The position numbers were made by a program, and so were the translations under genes. DNA of 64,000 nucleotides from AAA044-D11 sp965268275 (GTDB lineage: Bacteria > Actinomycetota > Actinomycetes > Nanopelagicales > Nanopelagicaceae), in assembly GCA_965268275.1 (NCBI GenBank), contig OZ254168.1, forward strand, positions 124,001 to 188,000, read 5' to 3'. The notes under the pieces are model-generated. The model was not told the DNA's origin and ran no database searches. It was given only the letters and a program-made list of their open reading frames with translations. Positions 52,390 through 61,103 of the stretch are shown one piece after another (the stretch's first letter is position 1; each line of letters opens with the position of its first letter).

Positions 52390-54278
52390 TGACTATAAGC
52401 ACAAATTTGGTTTATCTAATTGCCCTTCCACTATTTAGCTCTGCCTTGCTACTTCTACTTGGCCGCAAAGCCGATAAGTGGGGACATATCTTTGCAACGC
52501 TAGTCTCAGCTTCGGTCTTTCTAATTGGTGTAACTGAATTTTTTGCAATGCAAGGCCGCGAAGGAGAGGCTCGCGCTGCTACCCAGAAACTTTTCGAATG
52601 GATTTCAGTTGGTTCATTCCAGGTTGATGCCGCTCTGCTCCTAGATCAGCTTTCTATCTGTTTTGTGCTGCTAATTTCAGGCGTCGGAACCCTTATCCAT
52701 ATCTATTCAATTGCCTATATGTCCCACGATCGAGATCGTCGTCGATTCTTTGCTTACCTAAATCTCTTCATCGCAGCGATGTTGCTTCTTGTATTGGGTG
52801 ATTCATACCTAAACCTTTATGTTGGTTGGGAAGGCGTAGGTCTTGCCTCTTACCTACTAATTGGTTTCTGGAATGAAAAGCCAGCTTATGCAACAGCAGC
52901 AAAGAAGGCTTTTGTTGCAAACCGAGTGGGCGATGTTGGTTTATCTCTCGCAATCATGATTGCATTTACACAATTCGGAACCGTAACTTTTTCTGGCGTT
53001 AAGGAAGGTGCATCCGGTGCATCTGCTGGCGCACTTACCGCGATCGGTGCAATGCTCTTGCTTGCAGCAGCCGGTAAGTCAGCGCAGTTCCCGCTTCAAT
53101 CTTGGCTTGGCGATGCAATGGCGGGACCTACTCCTGTTTCTGCACTCATCCACGCAGCGACGATGGTTACCGCAGGCGTGTATCTAATTACTCGCTCTAA
53201 TTTTATTTTCGATGCTTCACCAACCGCTCAGCTGTTGGTTGTAATCGTAGGTGCAATAACACTGATGTTTGGTGCACTTATCGGAACTGCCAAAGACGAT
53301 ATTAAGAAGGCGTTAGCTGCATCAACAATGTCGCAAATTGGCTACATGATTCTTGCTACCGGACTTGGTCCAGTCGGATATGCATTTGCGATCATGCACT
53401 TAATCACTCATGGTTTCTTCAAAGCAGGCATGTTCCTTGGTGCCGGTTCAGTAATGCACGGCATGAATGATGAAGTAAATATGCGGCGCTATGGCGCAAT
53501 TCGAAAAGTTATGCCGATTACTGCCGCAACATTTGGGCTTGGTTATTTGGCAATTCTTGGTGTCCCGCCATTCGCTGGCTTCTATTCAAAAGATAAAATC
53601 ATTGAAACAGCTTTTGATTCCGGTGGAATTCAAGGAATACTTTTGGGAAGTATCACGCTTTTAGGCGCTGGGATAACCGCTTTCTATATGACGCGGGTAA
53701 TGGTTTTAACCTTTACCGGAACCAAGCGTTGGGATGAAAAAGCTCATCCGCACGAATCACCAATCTTGATGTGGGCGCCGATGGCGGTCTTGGCAGTTGG
53801 ATCAGTTGCATCAGGATTCCTACTTAACTCTGGAAGCGCGCTAGTGAATTGGCTTGAACCTGTTGTGAATGAAAGCCACGAACATCATGCCGGACATTTG
53901 ATGCCACCAATTGTCGTTTCAATGATGGCACTGACAGTTGTTGCAATCGGTGTTGCAATTGCAGTTCTGAAATACCGAACAGTTCCTGTCGTAGCACCTG
54001 AAAATGTTTCAGGATTCACCAAGGCTGCTCGCAAAGATCTTTACCAAGATTCATTTAATGAAGCGGTATTCATGCGCCCAGGTCAGAAGTTGACTGCCGG
54101 TCTAGTAAATACCGATTACAAAGTTGTTGATGGATTGGTTCGATTAGTTGGCTGGGTTATTCAAATTTCTGCATCAACTCTGCGCAATATTCAAAATGGA
54201 TATGTCAGAAGTTATGCCTTAATCATGGTTCTAGGCGTTATCGCCTTAATTGCAGCAGTTTGGATGGTGACGCTATGA
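52389..54278 (+). CDS. nuoL: NADH-quinone oxidoreductase subunit L
   Basis: NuoL is the distal antiporter-like proton-pumping subunit. The 629-residue protein has the conserved GWEGVGLASYLLIGFW, SAQFPLQSWLGDAM, SALIHAATMVTAGVYL and MHLITHGFFKAGMFLGAG segments, with the lateral helix in the C-terminal third. It overlaps nuoM by 4 bases. Confidence 0.97.
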   Translation: MTISTNLVYLIALPLFSSALLLLLGRKADKWGHIFATLVSASVFLIGVTEFFAMQGREGEARAATQKLFEWISVGSFQVDAALLLDQLSICFVLLISGVGTLIHIYSIAYMSHDRDRRRFFAYLNLFIAAMLLLVLGDSYLNLYVGWEGVGLASYLLIGFWNEKPAYATAAKKAFVANRVGDVGLSLAIMIAFTQFGTVTFSGVKEGASGASAGALTAIGAMLLLAAAGKSAQFPLQSWLGDAMAGPTPVSALIHAATMVTAGVYLITRSNFIFDASPTAQLLVVIVGAITLMFGALIGTAKDDIKKALAASTMSQIGYMILATGLGPVGYAFAIMHLITHGFFKAGMFLGAGSVMHGMNDEVNMRRYGAIRKVMPITAATFGLGYLAILGVPPFAGFYSKDKIIETAFDSGGIQGILLGSITLLGAGITAFYMTRVMVLTFTGTKRWDEKAHPHESPILMWAPMAVLAVGSVASGFLLNSGSALVNWLEPVVNESHEHHAGHLMPPIVVSMMALTVVAIGVAIAVLKYRTVPVVAPENVSGFTKAARKDLYQDSFNEAVFMRPGQKLTAGLVNTDYKVVDGLVRLVGWVIQISASTLRNIQNGYVRSYALIMVLGVIALIAAVWMVTL

Positions 54279-55780
54279 GTATCTTGACATCACTACAACT
54301 GCTTCCGTTATTTGGTGCATTAGTTGTTGGATTTTTACCAGCTAGCAATGCAAAGCTGGTTAAGCAAGTAGCACTCGCTTTCTCCTTACTTGTAACTCTC
54401 GTTTCAATTGTTATGGCGCTAAGTTTTGATCGAAATAACAGCGAGATGCAATTCACCGAAGTTCGCTCTTGGATTTCGGCATTCAATATCAATTATGCGG
54501 TCGGTATTGATGGTATGGCTCTTGTCCTTATCCTGATGACAACAATCTTGGTTCCAGTGGTTTTCCTAGCTGGCTGGAACGAATCCGAGAATGGTCGTTG
54601 GAATGTAAAGGTTTTCTACATCCTGCTATTAATTCTTGAAACGATGATGATCGGTGTCTTCTCAGCCACTGATGTATTCCTCTTCTATGTAATCTTTGAA
54701 GCAATGTTGCTACCGGTTTACTTCTTAATTGGTGGCTACGGTTCTGGTGAGCGCGCCGCGGCGGCCATGAAGTTCTTGCTTTACAGCCTCTTTGGCGGAT
54801 TGCTTATGCTTGCTGCAGTTATTGGTCTTTACGTTATTTCAACCAATCAAGGCGGCGCAACCTTCGACATAACCAGACTTTCACAATTGAATATTGATTC
54901 AACCACTCAGAATTGGCTCTTCTTAGGATTCTTTATTGCCTTTGCAATTAAGGCACCGCTCTGGCCGTTCCATACCTGGCTGCCAACTGCTGCAAAGTCT
55001 GCGACTGCAGGAACTTCGACGTTACTACTTGGTGTCCTGGATAAAGTTGGAACTTACGGAATGATCCGCTTCTGCATGAGCTTCTTCCCTGAAGCAACAA
55101 AGACATTTACGCCAGCGATTATTACTTTGGCCGTAATTTCAATTCTTTACGGTGCTTTCTTAGCTATTGGCCAGAAAGACATTAATTCACTAATTGCATT
55201 TACATCGATTTCGCACTTTGGCTTTATAACACTTGGAATTTTTGCTCTTACTTCGCAGAGTTTAACCGGCGCAATTTTCTACATGGTTAATCATGGATTC
55301 GGAACAGCAGCGCTATTCCTTACAGCTGGATGGATGATTAAACGTCGTGGTTCTTCGCAGATTGCAGACTTTGGTGGCTTGCAACGAGTAGCACCAGTTC
55401 TGGCGTGGTCATTCTTCATTGCGGGATTATCTGCACTTGCGCTACCAGGATTATCAAGCTTCGTTAGCGAATTCTTAGTTCTACTTGGTGCTTACGCGAA
55501 ATATCCAGTAGCAGCAATTCTTGGAACCCTCGGAATTATTCTCGCTGCGCTATATGTTTTATTAGCCGTTCAACGAGCAATTCATGGCGAAACTTCTGCA
55601 ACAAGTGCGGGAATAACGGATTTGAACCTTCGAGAGAAAATAGCAATAGCACCGGTTATTGCGATCTTGGTTCTGCTTGGGTTCTATCCAAAACCAGCGT
55701 TAGAAGTTATCAACCCAACCACCCAGACAATTATGACTAATGCCGGGGTAAGCGATCCAGTAGCAAAGGTGGTGAAGTAA
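54275..55780 (+). CDS. nuoM: NADH-quinone oxidoreductase subunit M
   Basis: NuoM is an antiporter-like proton-pumping subunit. I chose ATG 54275 in the ATGA overlap with nuoL, giving 501 residues; the longer frame from 54260 lies inside nuoL. Conserved segments include FYVIFEAMLLPVYFLIGGYG, APLWPFHTWLPTA, SISHFGFITLGIFAL and MVNHGFGTAALFL. It abuts nuoN. Confidence 0.97.
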   Translation: MSILTSLQLLPLFGALVVGFLPASNAKLVKQVALAFSLLVTLVSIVMALSFDRNNSEMQFTEVRSWISAFNINYAVGIDGMALVLILMTTILVPVVFLAGWNESENGRWNVKVFYILLLILETMMIGVFSATDVFLFYVIFEAMLLPVYFLIGGYGSGERAAAAMKFLLYSLFGGLLMLAAVIGLYVISTNQGGATFDITRLSQLNIDSTTQNWLFLGFFIAFAIKAPLWPFHTWLPTAAKSATAGTSTLLLGVLDKVGTYGMIRFCMSFFPEATKTFTPAIITLAVISILYGAFLAIGQKDINSLIAFTSISHFGFITLGIFALTSQSLTGAIFYMVNHGFGTAALFLTAGWMIKRRGSSQIADFGGLQRVAPVLAWSFFIAGLSALALPGLSSFVSEFLVLLGAYAKYPVAAILGTLGIILAALYVLLAVQRAIHGETSATSAGITDLNLREKIAIAPVIAILVLLGFYPKPALEVINPTTQTIMTNAGVSDPVAKVVK

Positions 55781-57295
55781 ATGTTAACTGCACCTAATTT
55801 AGATTACGCACTTCTTGCACCAATCATGATTATTCTAGGTGCCGCACTAGTCGGCGTATTGGTCGAGGCATTTGCGAAGCAAGCTTGGCGCGCTAGATTG
55901 CAATTAGTAATCTCGCTCGCCGCAATCGTTATCTCATTTAATCAACTGGTTCGCGTAAGAAATAATGGCTCATCTATCGCCGCAGTTACATCAGTATCGG
56001 TCGATGGGGCCGGAATGTTCTTGCAAGGTGCAATATTAATTTTTGCATTCCTAGGAATCTTAGTAATTGCTGATCAAGATAATTTTGTTCCTCAAGCTTC
56101 AGCGCTTCCCGGATCAACTGAAGAGGCTGCAGCAATTCAAGCCGGAAAGCAACAAACTGAAGTATTTCCTTTAACCATGTTCGCTGTTGCCGGAATGATG
56201 CTCTTTCCTGTTGCAACAGATTACATAACCCTTTTTGTAGCTTTAGAAGTCCTGTCACTTCCACTTTATCTGATGGCTGGTTTATCTCGCAGACGCAGAT
56301 TGCTGTCACAAGAAGCGGCACTTAAGTACTTCTTACTGGGCGCATATTCATCAGCATTCTTCCTTTTTGGCGCCGCACTACTTTATGGTTATTCCGGAAC
56401 TATTTCGCTGAACGGTCTAACGGATGCGATTCGTGGCAACGGCGGTAACGATGTTTTCTTACTGCTTGGCATTATTTTTCTCTCGGTTGGACTCCTATTC
56501 AAAGTTGGTGCAGTCCCATTTCATTCTTGGACGCCAGATGTTTATCAAGGAGCGCCAACACCAATTACCGGATTCATGGCAGCAGCAACAAAGGCTGCGG
56601 CTTTCGGTGCTACTTTAAGAATTTTCTATCTGGGTTTCGATGCCGCACAGACAAGTTGGAAACCATTTATTGCAGTGATTTCAGTAATTACGATGGTGGT
56701 CGGATCAATAGTGGCTATTTCACAGCGAGACATGAAGCGGATGTTGGCATACTCTTCAATCGCACATGCTGGCTTTATTCTCACCGCGATTGTTTCACTA
56801 AATCAGAACGCTCTCAGCGCATCTCTCTTCTACCTCTTTGCATATGGAGTCGCCACAATTGGGGCATTCGCAATTATTACTATGGTTCGAGATTCTGCTG
56901 GTGAAGTTAGTGATGTGAATAGATGGGTTGGCCTCGGAAAGAAATCACCTTTGGTCGCATCTGTATTCTCACTATTCTTATTGAGCTTTGCCGGTATTCC
57001 ACTTACTAGTGGTTTTGTTGGCAAGTTCTCAATCTTTTCTGCCGCATATGAATCTGGAAATATCACCTTGGTTGTCGTCGGAGTTCTTTCAAGCGCCATT
57101 GCAGTGTTCTTCTATCTACGAGTCATATTGATGCTTTTCTTCACCGACGCAGCGAATGATTCAATCTCGGTTGTTATTCCCTCAGTTCTCACAAGAATAT
57201 CAATTTCAATTAGTGCGATCTTTACAATCATTCTTGGAATCGCACCATCGCTGCTGTTTGATATCGCGCAAGACTTCGCCTATTTCTTACGCTAA
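55781..57295 (+). CDS. nuoN: NADH-quinone oxidoreductase subunit N
   Basis: NuoN is the third antiporter-like subunit of the proton arm. The 504-residue protein has FVALEVLSLPLYLMAGLSRR, AALKYFLLGAYSSAFFLFG, VPFHSWTPDVYQGAPTPITG and MLAYSSIAHAGFILTAI. It ends the nuo series and overlaps the polyprenyl synthase gene by one base (TAATG), so the tail enzyme for menaquinone is coupled to complex I. Confidence 0.97.
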   Translation: MLTAPNLDYALLAPIMIILGAALVGVLVEAFAKQAWRARLQLVISLAAIVISFNQLVRVRNNGSSIAAVTSVSVDGAGMFLQGAILIFAFLGILVIADQDNFVPQASALPGSTEEAAAIQAGKQQTEVFPLTMFAVAGMMLFPVATDYITLFVALEVLSLPLYLMAGLSRRRRLLSQEAALKYFLLGAYSSAFFLFGAALLYGYSGTISLNGLTDAIRGNGGNDVFLLLGIIFLSVGLLFKVGAVPFHSWTPDVYQGAPTPITGFMAAATKAAAFGATLRIFYLGFDAAQTSWKPFIAVISVITMVVGSIVAISQRDMKRMLAYSSIAHAGFILTAIVSLNQNALSASLFYLFAYGVATIGAFAIITMVRDSAGEVSDVNRWVGLGKKSPLVASVFSLFLLSFAGIPLTSGFVGKFSIFSAAYESGNITLVVVGVLSSAIAVFFYLRVILMLFFTDAANDSISVVIPSVLTRISISISAIFTIILGIAPSLLFDIAQDFAYFLR

Positions 57296-58284
57296 TGGCA
57301 CAAATCGGTATCCCGGATATTGATCCGAAGTTAGAAAAAGATCTCCTTGCCTCTATGGCAGAGGTTGAAGTTTTATTGCGTGGATCAATTGAAGGTAAAT
57401 ATCCATTAGTTATTGAAACTTCTAGACACTTAGTTGATGCTGGTGGAAAGCGCTTGCGCCCACTATTGACTCTGATCGCATCTCATTTTGGTGATCCAAA
57501 GGCAAAGGGCATAATCGAAGCAGCCGTTGTTTGTGAATTAACACATCTGGGAACGCTTTATCACGATGATGTGATGGATGAAGCTCCGCTTCGCAGGGGC
57601 GTTGAAAGTGCCAATAACCGTTGGAACAACACCGTTGCAATTCTTACCGGTGATTATTTGTTTGCAAAGACTTCTCAGCTCCTGGCCGACCTTGGCCCAG
57701 AAGCAGTGCGCCTGCAAGCTCTTACATTCGAAAGATTAGTTATTGGCCAGATAATGGAGACTCAGGGATCAAGTGCGGATAAAACGGTATTAGAGCATTA
57801 CCTAAGTGTTGTATCTGATAAAACCGCTTCACTTATTTCGGCAAGTGCCAGATACGGTGCAATGATTTCTGGAGCAAATGAAGAGATTATGGATGCCCTA
57901 ACAAAATTTGGCGAAGAAATTGGAACAGTATTTCAGCTCGCAGATGACATTATTGATATTGCAAGTGATTCAAAAGAATCAGGCAAAACCCCAGGAACTG
58001 ATTTACGTGAGGGCGTTCCAACACTTGTTACTTTATATATTCTGGAATCAGATGATCCAGCCGATGCCGAATTAAAGAAGCTATTGTCTGCTCCGATAAC
58101 AGATGAGGCAGTCGTAGCACAGACTATTTTGACGCTTCGAAATCACAGCGCATTAACTAAATCGCGAGAATTAGTTGCGGGTTATGGCAGATCTGCGCAG
58201 AAACATTTAGAGATACTTCCAGAAGGTCCAGCAAAAGCCGCTCTAGTCGGGCTGAGCCAAGCGGTTATCTCTCGTACTTCCTGA
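57295..58284 (+). CDS. long-chain polyprenyl diphosphate synthase
   Basis: This trans-prenyl transferase makes the isoprenoid tail used by MenA. The 329-residue protein has GGKRLRPLLTL, the first Asp-rich motif DDVMD in LYHDDVMDEAPLRRG, and the second motif DDIID in QLADDIIDIASDSKESGK. No bulky aromatic residue sits at the fifth place before the first motif, which fits a long product. Chain length (seven to nine units) is inferred from context. It is linked to nuoN by TAATG, and its last 42 bases overlap the convergent rarD-like gene. Confidence 0.93.
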   Translation: MAQIGIPDIDPKLEKDLLASMAEVEVLLRGSIEGKYPLVIETSRHLVDAGGKRLRPLLTLIASHFGDPKAKGIIEAAVVCELTHLGTLYHDDVMDEAPLRRGVESANNRWNNTVAILTGDYLFAKTSQLLADLGPEAVRLQALTFERLVIGQIMETQGSSADKTVLEHYLSVVSDKTASLISASARYGAMISGANEEIMDALTKFGEEIGTVFQLADDIIDIASDSKESGKTPGTDLREGVPTLVTLYILESDDPADAELKKLLSAPITDEAVVAQTILTLRNHSALTKSRELVAGYGRSAQKHLEILPEGPAKAALVGLSQAVISRTS

Positions 58285-59142
58285 TTTGATTAAGTCATAG
58301 CCAAGAGTTATTAAAGCCACCCAGATAAATACAAAGCCAATCCACCTAGCGCTAGGCATTGGTTCATGGCGCAGGAATACGGCGAGCATAAATTGAATTG
58401 TCGGCGTTAAGTATTGCAATAAGCCAATCATCGTAAATGGAATTCTGGTGGTCGCACCATTGAAGAGAAGTAATGGAACTGCTGTAACAACCCCAGCACC
58501 AATTAGAAGTGCTGTAATACCGAGGCCATTTCCGAATTGACCTTCACCTCGTTCGCCAAGCCAGATTAAATAGCTGCCGTAGAAGACCGAAGAGATTAGA
58601 GTTTCAATAGCAAGCCCTTGTAGTGATCCCAAGTTAGTCTTTTTCTTCATAAAACTGTAGGAGCTCCAAGAGAATGCAAGTGCAAATGAGATCCAAGGTG
58701 GGCGACCATAATCAATAGTTAAAATGATTACACCAATTGTCGCCACAATAAATGAAACCCATTGAATCTTTCTCATCTCTTCCTTGAAGGCCAGAATGCC
58801 CATTAGAACGAGAAGAATAGGCTGCATGTAATAACCGAGAGAAGCTTCAACAATTTGTTCGTTATTTACCGCCCAGATATAAGTAAGCCAATTAACTGAG
58901 ATAAATCCTGCGGCTAAAGTTAACTTCCAGAAAATTCCAGGGGAGAGCATTAAAGCAAAAGTAGATTTAAGCTGATGTCCGATAGCAAGTGCAACTACAC
59001 AAAACACCAATGACCAGACGGCTCGGTGTGAAACCATTTCCAAAGGCGAAGCTGGCTGAAGTAGCGGCCAATAAAGTGGAAACAAGCCCCAAAGCGTGTA
59101 GGAAGAGAAGCCGTAGATAAAACCGAGACGAGTTTTACTCAT
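58243..59142 (-). CDS. rarD: RarD/EamA-family membrane transporter
   Basis: The 299-residue protein has about ten membrane helices in two EamA repeats and the RarD-type opening GFIYGFSSYTLWGLFPLYW, with NEQIVEASLGYYMQPILLVL in the middle. RarD proteins are drug/metabolite transporters of uncertain substrate; the name reflects family only. It starts three bases after the yajQ stop and overlaps the end of the polyprenyl synthase gene by 42 bases on the opposite strand. Confidence 0.88.
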   Translation of the reverse strand: MSKTRLGFIYGFSSYTLWGLFPLYWPLLQPASPLEMVSHRAVWSLVFCVVALAIGHQLKSTFALMLSPGIFWKLTLAAGFISVNWLTYIWAVNNEQIVEASLGYYMQPILLVLMGILAFKEEMRKIQWVSFIVATIGVIILTIDYGRPPWISFALAFSWSSYSFMKKKTNLGSLQGLAIETLISSVFYGSYLIWLGERGEGQFGNGLGITALLIGAGVVTAVPLLLFNGATTRIPFTMIGLLQYLTPTIQFMLAVFLRHEPMPSARWIGFVFIWVALITLGYDLIKSGSTRDNRLAQPD

Positions 59143-59145
59143 CTA

Positions 59146-59634
59146 TTAACGATAATTCGTAAATTGAACTGCAAAATCTAATTTCTGTCCTTTTACTAAT
59201 GCCATCGTATCTTGTAGGTCATCACGAGATTTGCTGGTTACTCGAAGAGTTTCGCCTTGGATCTGAGTCTTAACAGACTTTGGACCTTCATCTCGAATAA
59301 TTTTTGCAAGCTTCTTAGCGTTTTCAGTAGAGATTCCCTCTTTGAGAGTGCAGGTGATTTTGTAAATCTTTCCGCTTAGTTCTGGCTCAGAAGATTCAAG
59401 ATGCTTCAACGAAACTTGACGCTTGATTAACTTATCCTTGAATACTTCTAGAACAGCCTTGGCTTTCTCTTCGGACTGTCCTTCAATCAGAAATTTTTCC
59501 CCTGATTTTTCGATTTTGCTATCTGTATTCTTGAAGTCGAATCGTGTTGCAATTTCGCGATCCGCTTGATTAAAAGCATTATCTACTTCCATATGATCAA
59601 CTTCAGAGACAATATCAAAACTTGAATCAGCCAA
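59146..59634 (-). CDS. yajQ: YajQ-family nucleotide-binding protein
   Basis: The 162-residue protein (start TTG 59634, preceded by AAAGGGG) begins ADSSFDIVSEVD, as YajQ proteins do; a longer reading from 59694 adds 20 unconserved residues and is rejected. It has two ferredoxin-like domains with NAFNQADREIATRFDFKNTD and the C-terminal LVKGQKLDFAVQFTNYR. YajQ proteins have been described as nucleotide (including cyclic-di-GMP) binders; a specific role here is unknown. Confidence 0.92.
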   Translation of the reverse strand: MADSSFDIVSEVDHMEVDNAFNQADREIATRFDFKNTDSKIEKSGEKFLIEGQSEEKAKAVLEVFKDKLIKRQVSLKHLESSEPELSGKIYKITCTLKEGISTENAKKLAKIIRDEGPKSVKTQIQGETLRVTSKSRDDLQDTMALVKGQKLDFAVQFTNYR

Positions 59635-59702
59635 TTTAAGGACCCCTTTACCAATGAGCAATTTTCTAGAATCTACATATTCTACTGAGCGCAATTGTAG
59701 GG

Positions 59703-59708
59703 TAAATT
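59703..59708 (+). promoter_or_regulatory. -10 element of the FMN oxidase gene
   Basis: TAAATT has its first T 12 bases before ATG 59715, with no ribosome site, which supports that ATG over the GTG at 59709. Confidence 0.4.
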
Positions 59709-59714
59709 GTGCTC

Positions 59715-60935
59715 ATGATTCGGAGCACTCGTAAATTCCCGAGCCTCCCATATTTTTGGTCGCTAATCGATTGGTCGCTTCCTTCGTTAAATCCATACAA
59801 GGGCAAATTACTTCGTGCACAAACCATCGAAGATCTGGCCCAGATAGCCAAGGAACGCACGCCTCAAGTGGTCTTTGATTATGTAGAGGGCGGCGCTGTT
59901 GATGAAATTGCATATTCAAGAAGCCGAGACGCATTTACCAGGATTGAATTCAACTCACGGGTTATGCGCGATGTATCCAAGATTGATACATCTGAAAAGA
60001 TCTTAGGCAAGACAGTCGATATCCCAATCTGCTTTGCGCCCACCGGTTACACCCGGCTAATGCACCATGTTGGTGAGCCTGCAGTTGCAAACGTCGCAAG
60101 CAAAAAGAATTTGATCTATGCCTTATCAACCATGGGAACAACTTCGCCAGCTGAACTAGCGGATGCTGTCCCAAATTCAAGACGTTGGTTCCAGCTTTAC
60201 ATTATGAAAAATCGAAGTGATAGTTTGGCCGTAATTAAGCAGGCAAAAGATAATGGTTTTGAAGCTTTGGTTTTAACCGTTGATACTCCGGTTCCAGGAC
60301 TTCGTTATCGAGATAACCGCAACGGCTTAACAGTTCCTCCTAAAATTAGAATCAATACCGTCTTGGCAATCGCGCGCAAACCTATTTGGTGGCTAAATTT
60401 ATTCACCACCGGAAAATTAGAATTTGCGGCATTTAGGGGATGGGATAAACCTTTATCAGAGCTTGGCGGATTAATTTTTGATCCATCAACAACCATGAAA
60501 GAAATTACTTGGTTACGTTCTGTTTGGAAGGGCCCGATTATTATTAAAGGAATTCAAAGTGTTGATGATGCAAAGGCAGTCGCAAAACTTGGAGTCCAAG
60601 GAATAATCCTTTCTAATCATGGTGGTCGCCAATTTGATCGCGGCCAAGTCCCACTTGAAATACTTCCAGAAGTTGTGAAAGCTGTTGGAAGTAAAGTCGA
60701 AATCTATATCGATGGTGGAATCATGTCTGGCCTAGACGCCCTTGCTGCAATCGCTCTTGGTGCAAAGGCAGTGTTTATTGGTCGGGCCTATCTATATGGA
60801 GCAATGGCTAATGGGGAAGCGGGCGTCGAGCAAGTGATTGAAATTATGCGCAGAGAATTTGAAAACGGTATGGCACTTTCAGGTGCAACCAATATCGCTG
60901 AAGTTCGCAAAAATGGAGCCCGAATTAGGAATTAG
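59715..60935 (+). CDS. FMN-dependent alpha-hydroxy-acid oxidase/dehydrogenase
   Basis: The 406-residue TIM-barrel protein oxidises an alpha-hydroxy acid such as lactate or glycolate. It shows Y56 in FDYVEGGAVDE, Q160 and Y162 in WFQLYIMK, a flavin Lys in IIIKGI (K278), and catalytic H302 and R305 in SNHGGRQFDRG. An N-terminal extension of about 25 residues precedes the core. The substrate is not determined; lactate dehydrogenase (LldD-like) or mycofactocin-linked enzymes are alternatives. The tRNA-Tyr gene follows 48 bases later on the same strand. Confidence 0.9.
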   Translation: MIRSTRKFPSLPYFWSLIDWSLPSLNPYKGKLLRAQTIEDLAQIAKERTPQVVFDYVEGGAVDEIAYSRSRDAFTRIEFNSRVMRDVSKIDTSEKILGKTVDIPICFAPTGYTRLMHHVGEPAVANVASKKNLIYALSTMGTTSPAELADAVPNSRRWFQLYIMKNRSDSLAVIKQAKDNGFEALVLTVDTPVPGLRYRDNRNGLTVPPKIRINTVLAIARKPIWWLNLFTTGKLEFAAFRGWDKPLSELGGLIFDPSTTMKEITWLRSVWKGPIIIKGIQSVDDAKAVAKLGVQGIILSNHGGRQFDRGQVPLEILPEVVKAVGSKVEIYIDGGIMSGLDALAAIALGAKAVFIGRAYLYGAMANGEAGVEQVIEIMRREFENGMALSGATNIAEVRKNGARIRN

Positions 60936-60983
60936 TAGGTGCGCTGCTTAATAAGGTAATCTACGCAAGCCGTAAATAACCCT

Positions 60984-61068
60984 GGCGGGTTGCCCGAGCG
61001 GCCAATGGGAGGGGACTGTAAATCCCCCGGCTCTGCCTTCGAAGGTTCAAATCCTTCACCCGCCACCA
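60984..61068 (+). tRNA. tRNA-Tyr (GTA anticodon)
   Basis: An 85-base type II tRNA. The acceptor stem GGCGGGT (60984-60990) pairs with ACCCGCC (61058-61064), followed by A and an encoded CCA (61066-61068). The anticodon stem GGGGA/TCCCC frames the loop CTGTAAA, with anticodon GTA at 61018-61020; a long variable arm follows, and the T arm contains GGTTCAAATCC. A possible -10 TAATCT lies at 60957-60962. Confidence 0.97.
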
Positions 61069-61091
61069 GCAAGATATCTGAGTATGAGCGT

Positions 61092-61097
61092 TAAAAT
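61092..61097 (+). promoter_or_regulatory. -10 element of the FAD oxidoreductase gene
   Basis: TAAAAT has its first T 12 bases before ATG 61104. No ribosome site is seen, so the transcript should be leaderless. Confidence 0.45.
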
Positions 61098-61103
61098 TTC
61101 CAG

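Noticed and set aside
57295..58284. Polyprenyl synthase as crtE (geranylgeranyl diphosphate synthase for carotenoids)
   Set aside because: It is coupled to nuoN, and residues before the first Asp-rich motif are small, both favouring the menaquinone tail role; not excluded by assay.
59635..59694. 20-residue N-terminal extension of yajQ
   Set aside because: The family begins at the SSFDIVS segment, and AAAGGGG precedes TTG 59634.
60984..61068. tRNA-Tyr as a proven phage/island attachment site
   Set aside because: No duplicated tRNA end, integrase gene or composition break was found in the window.
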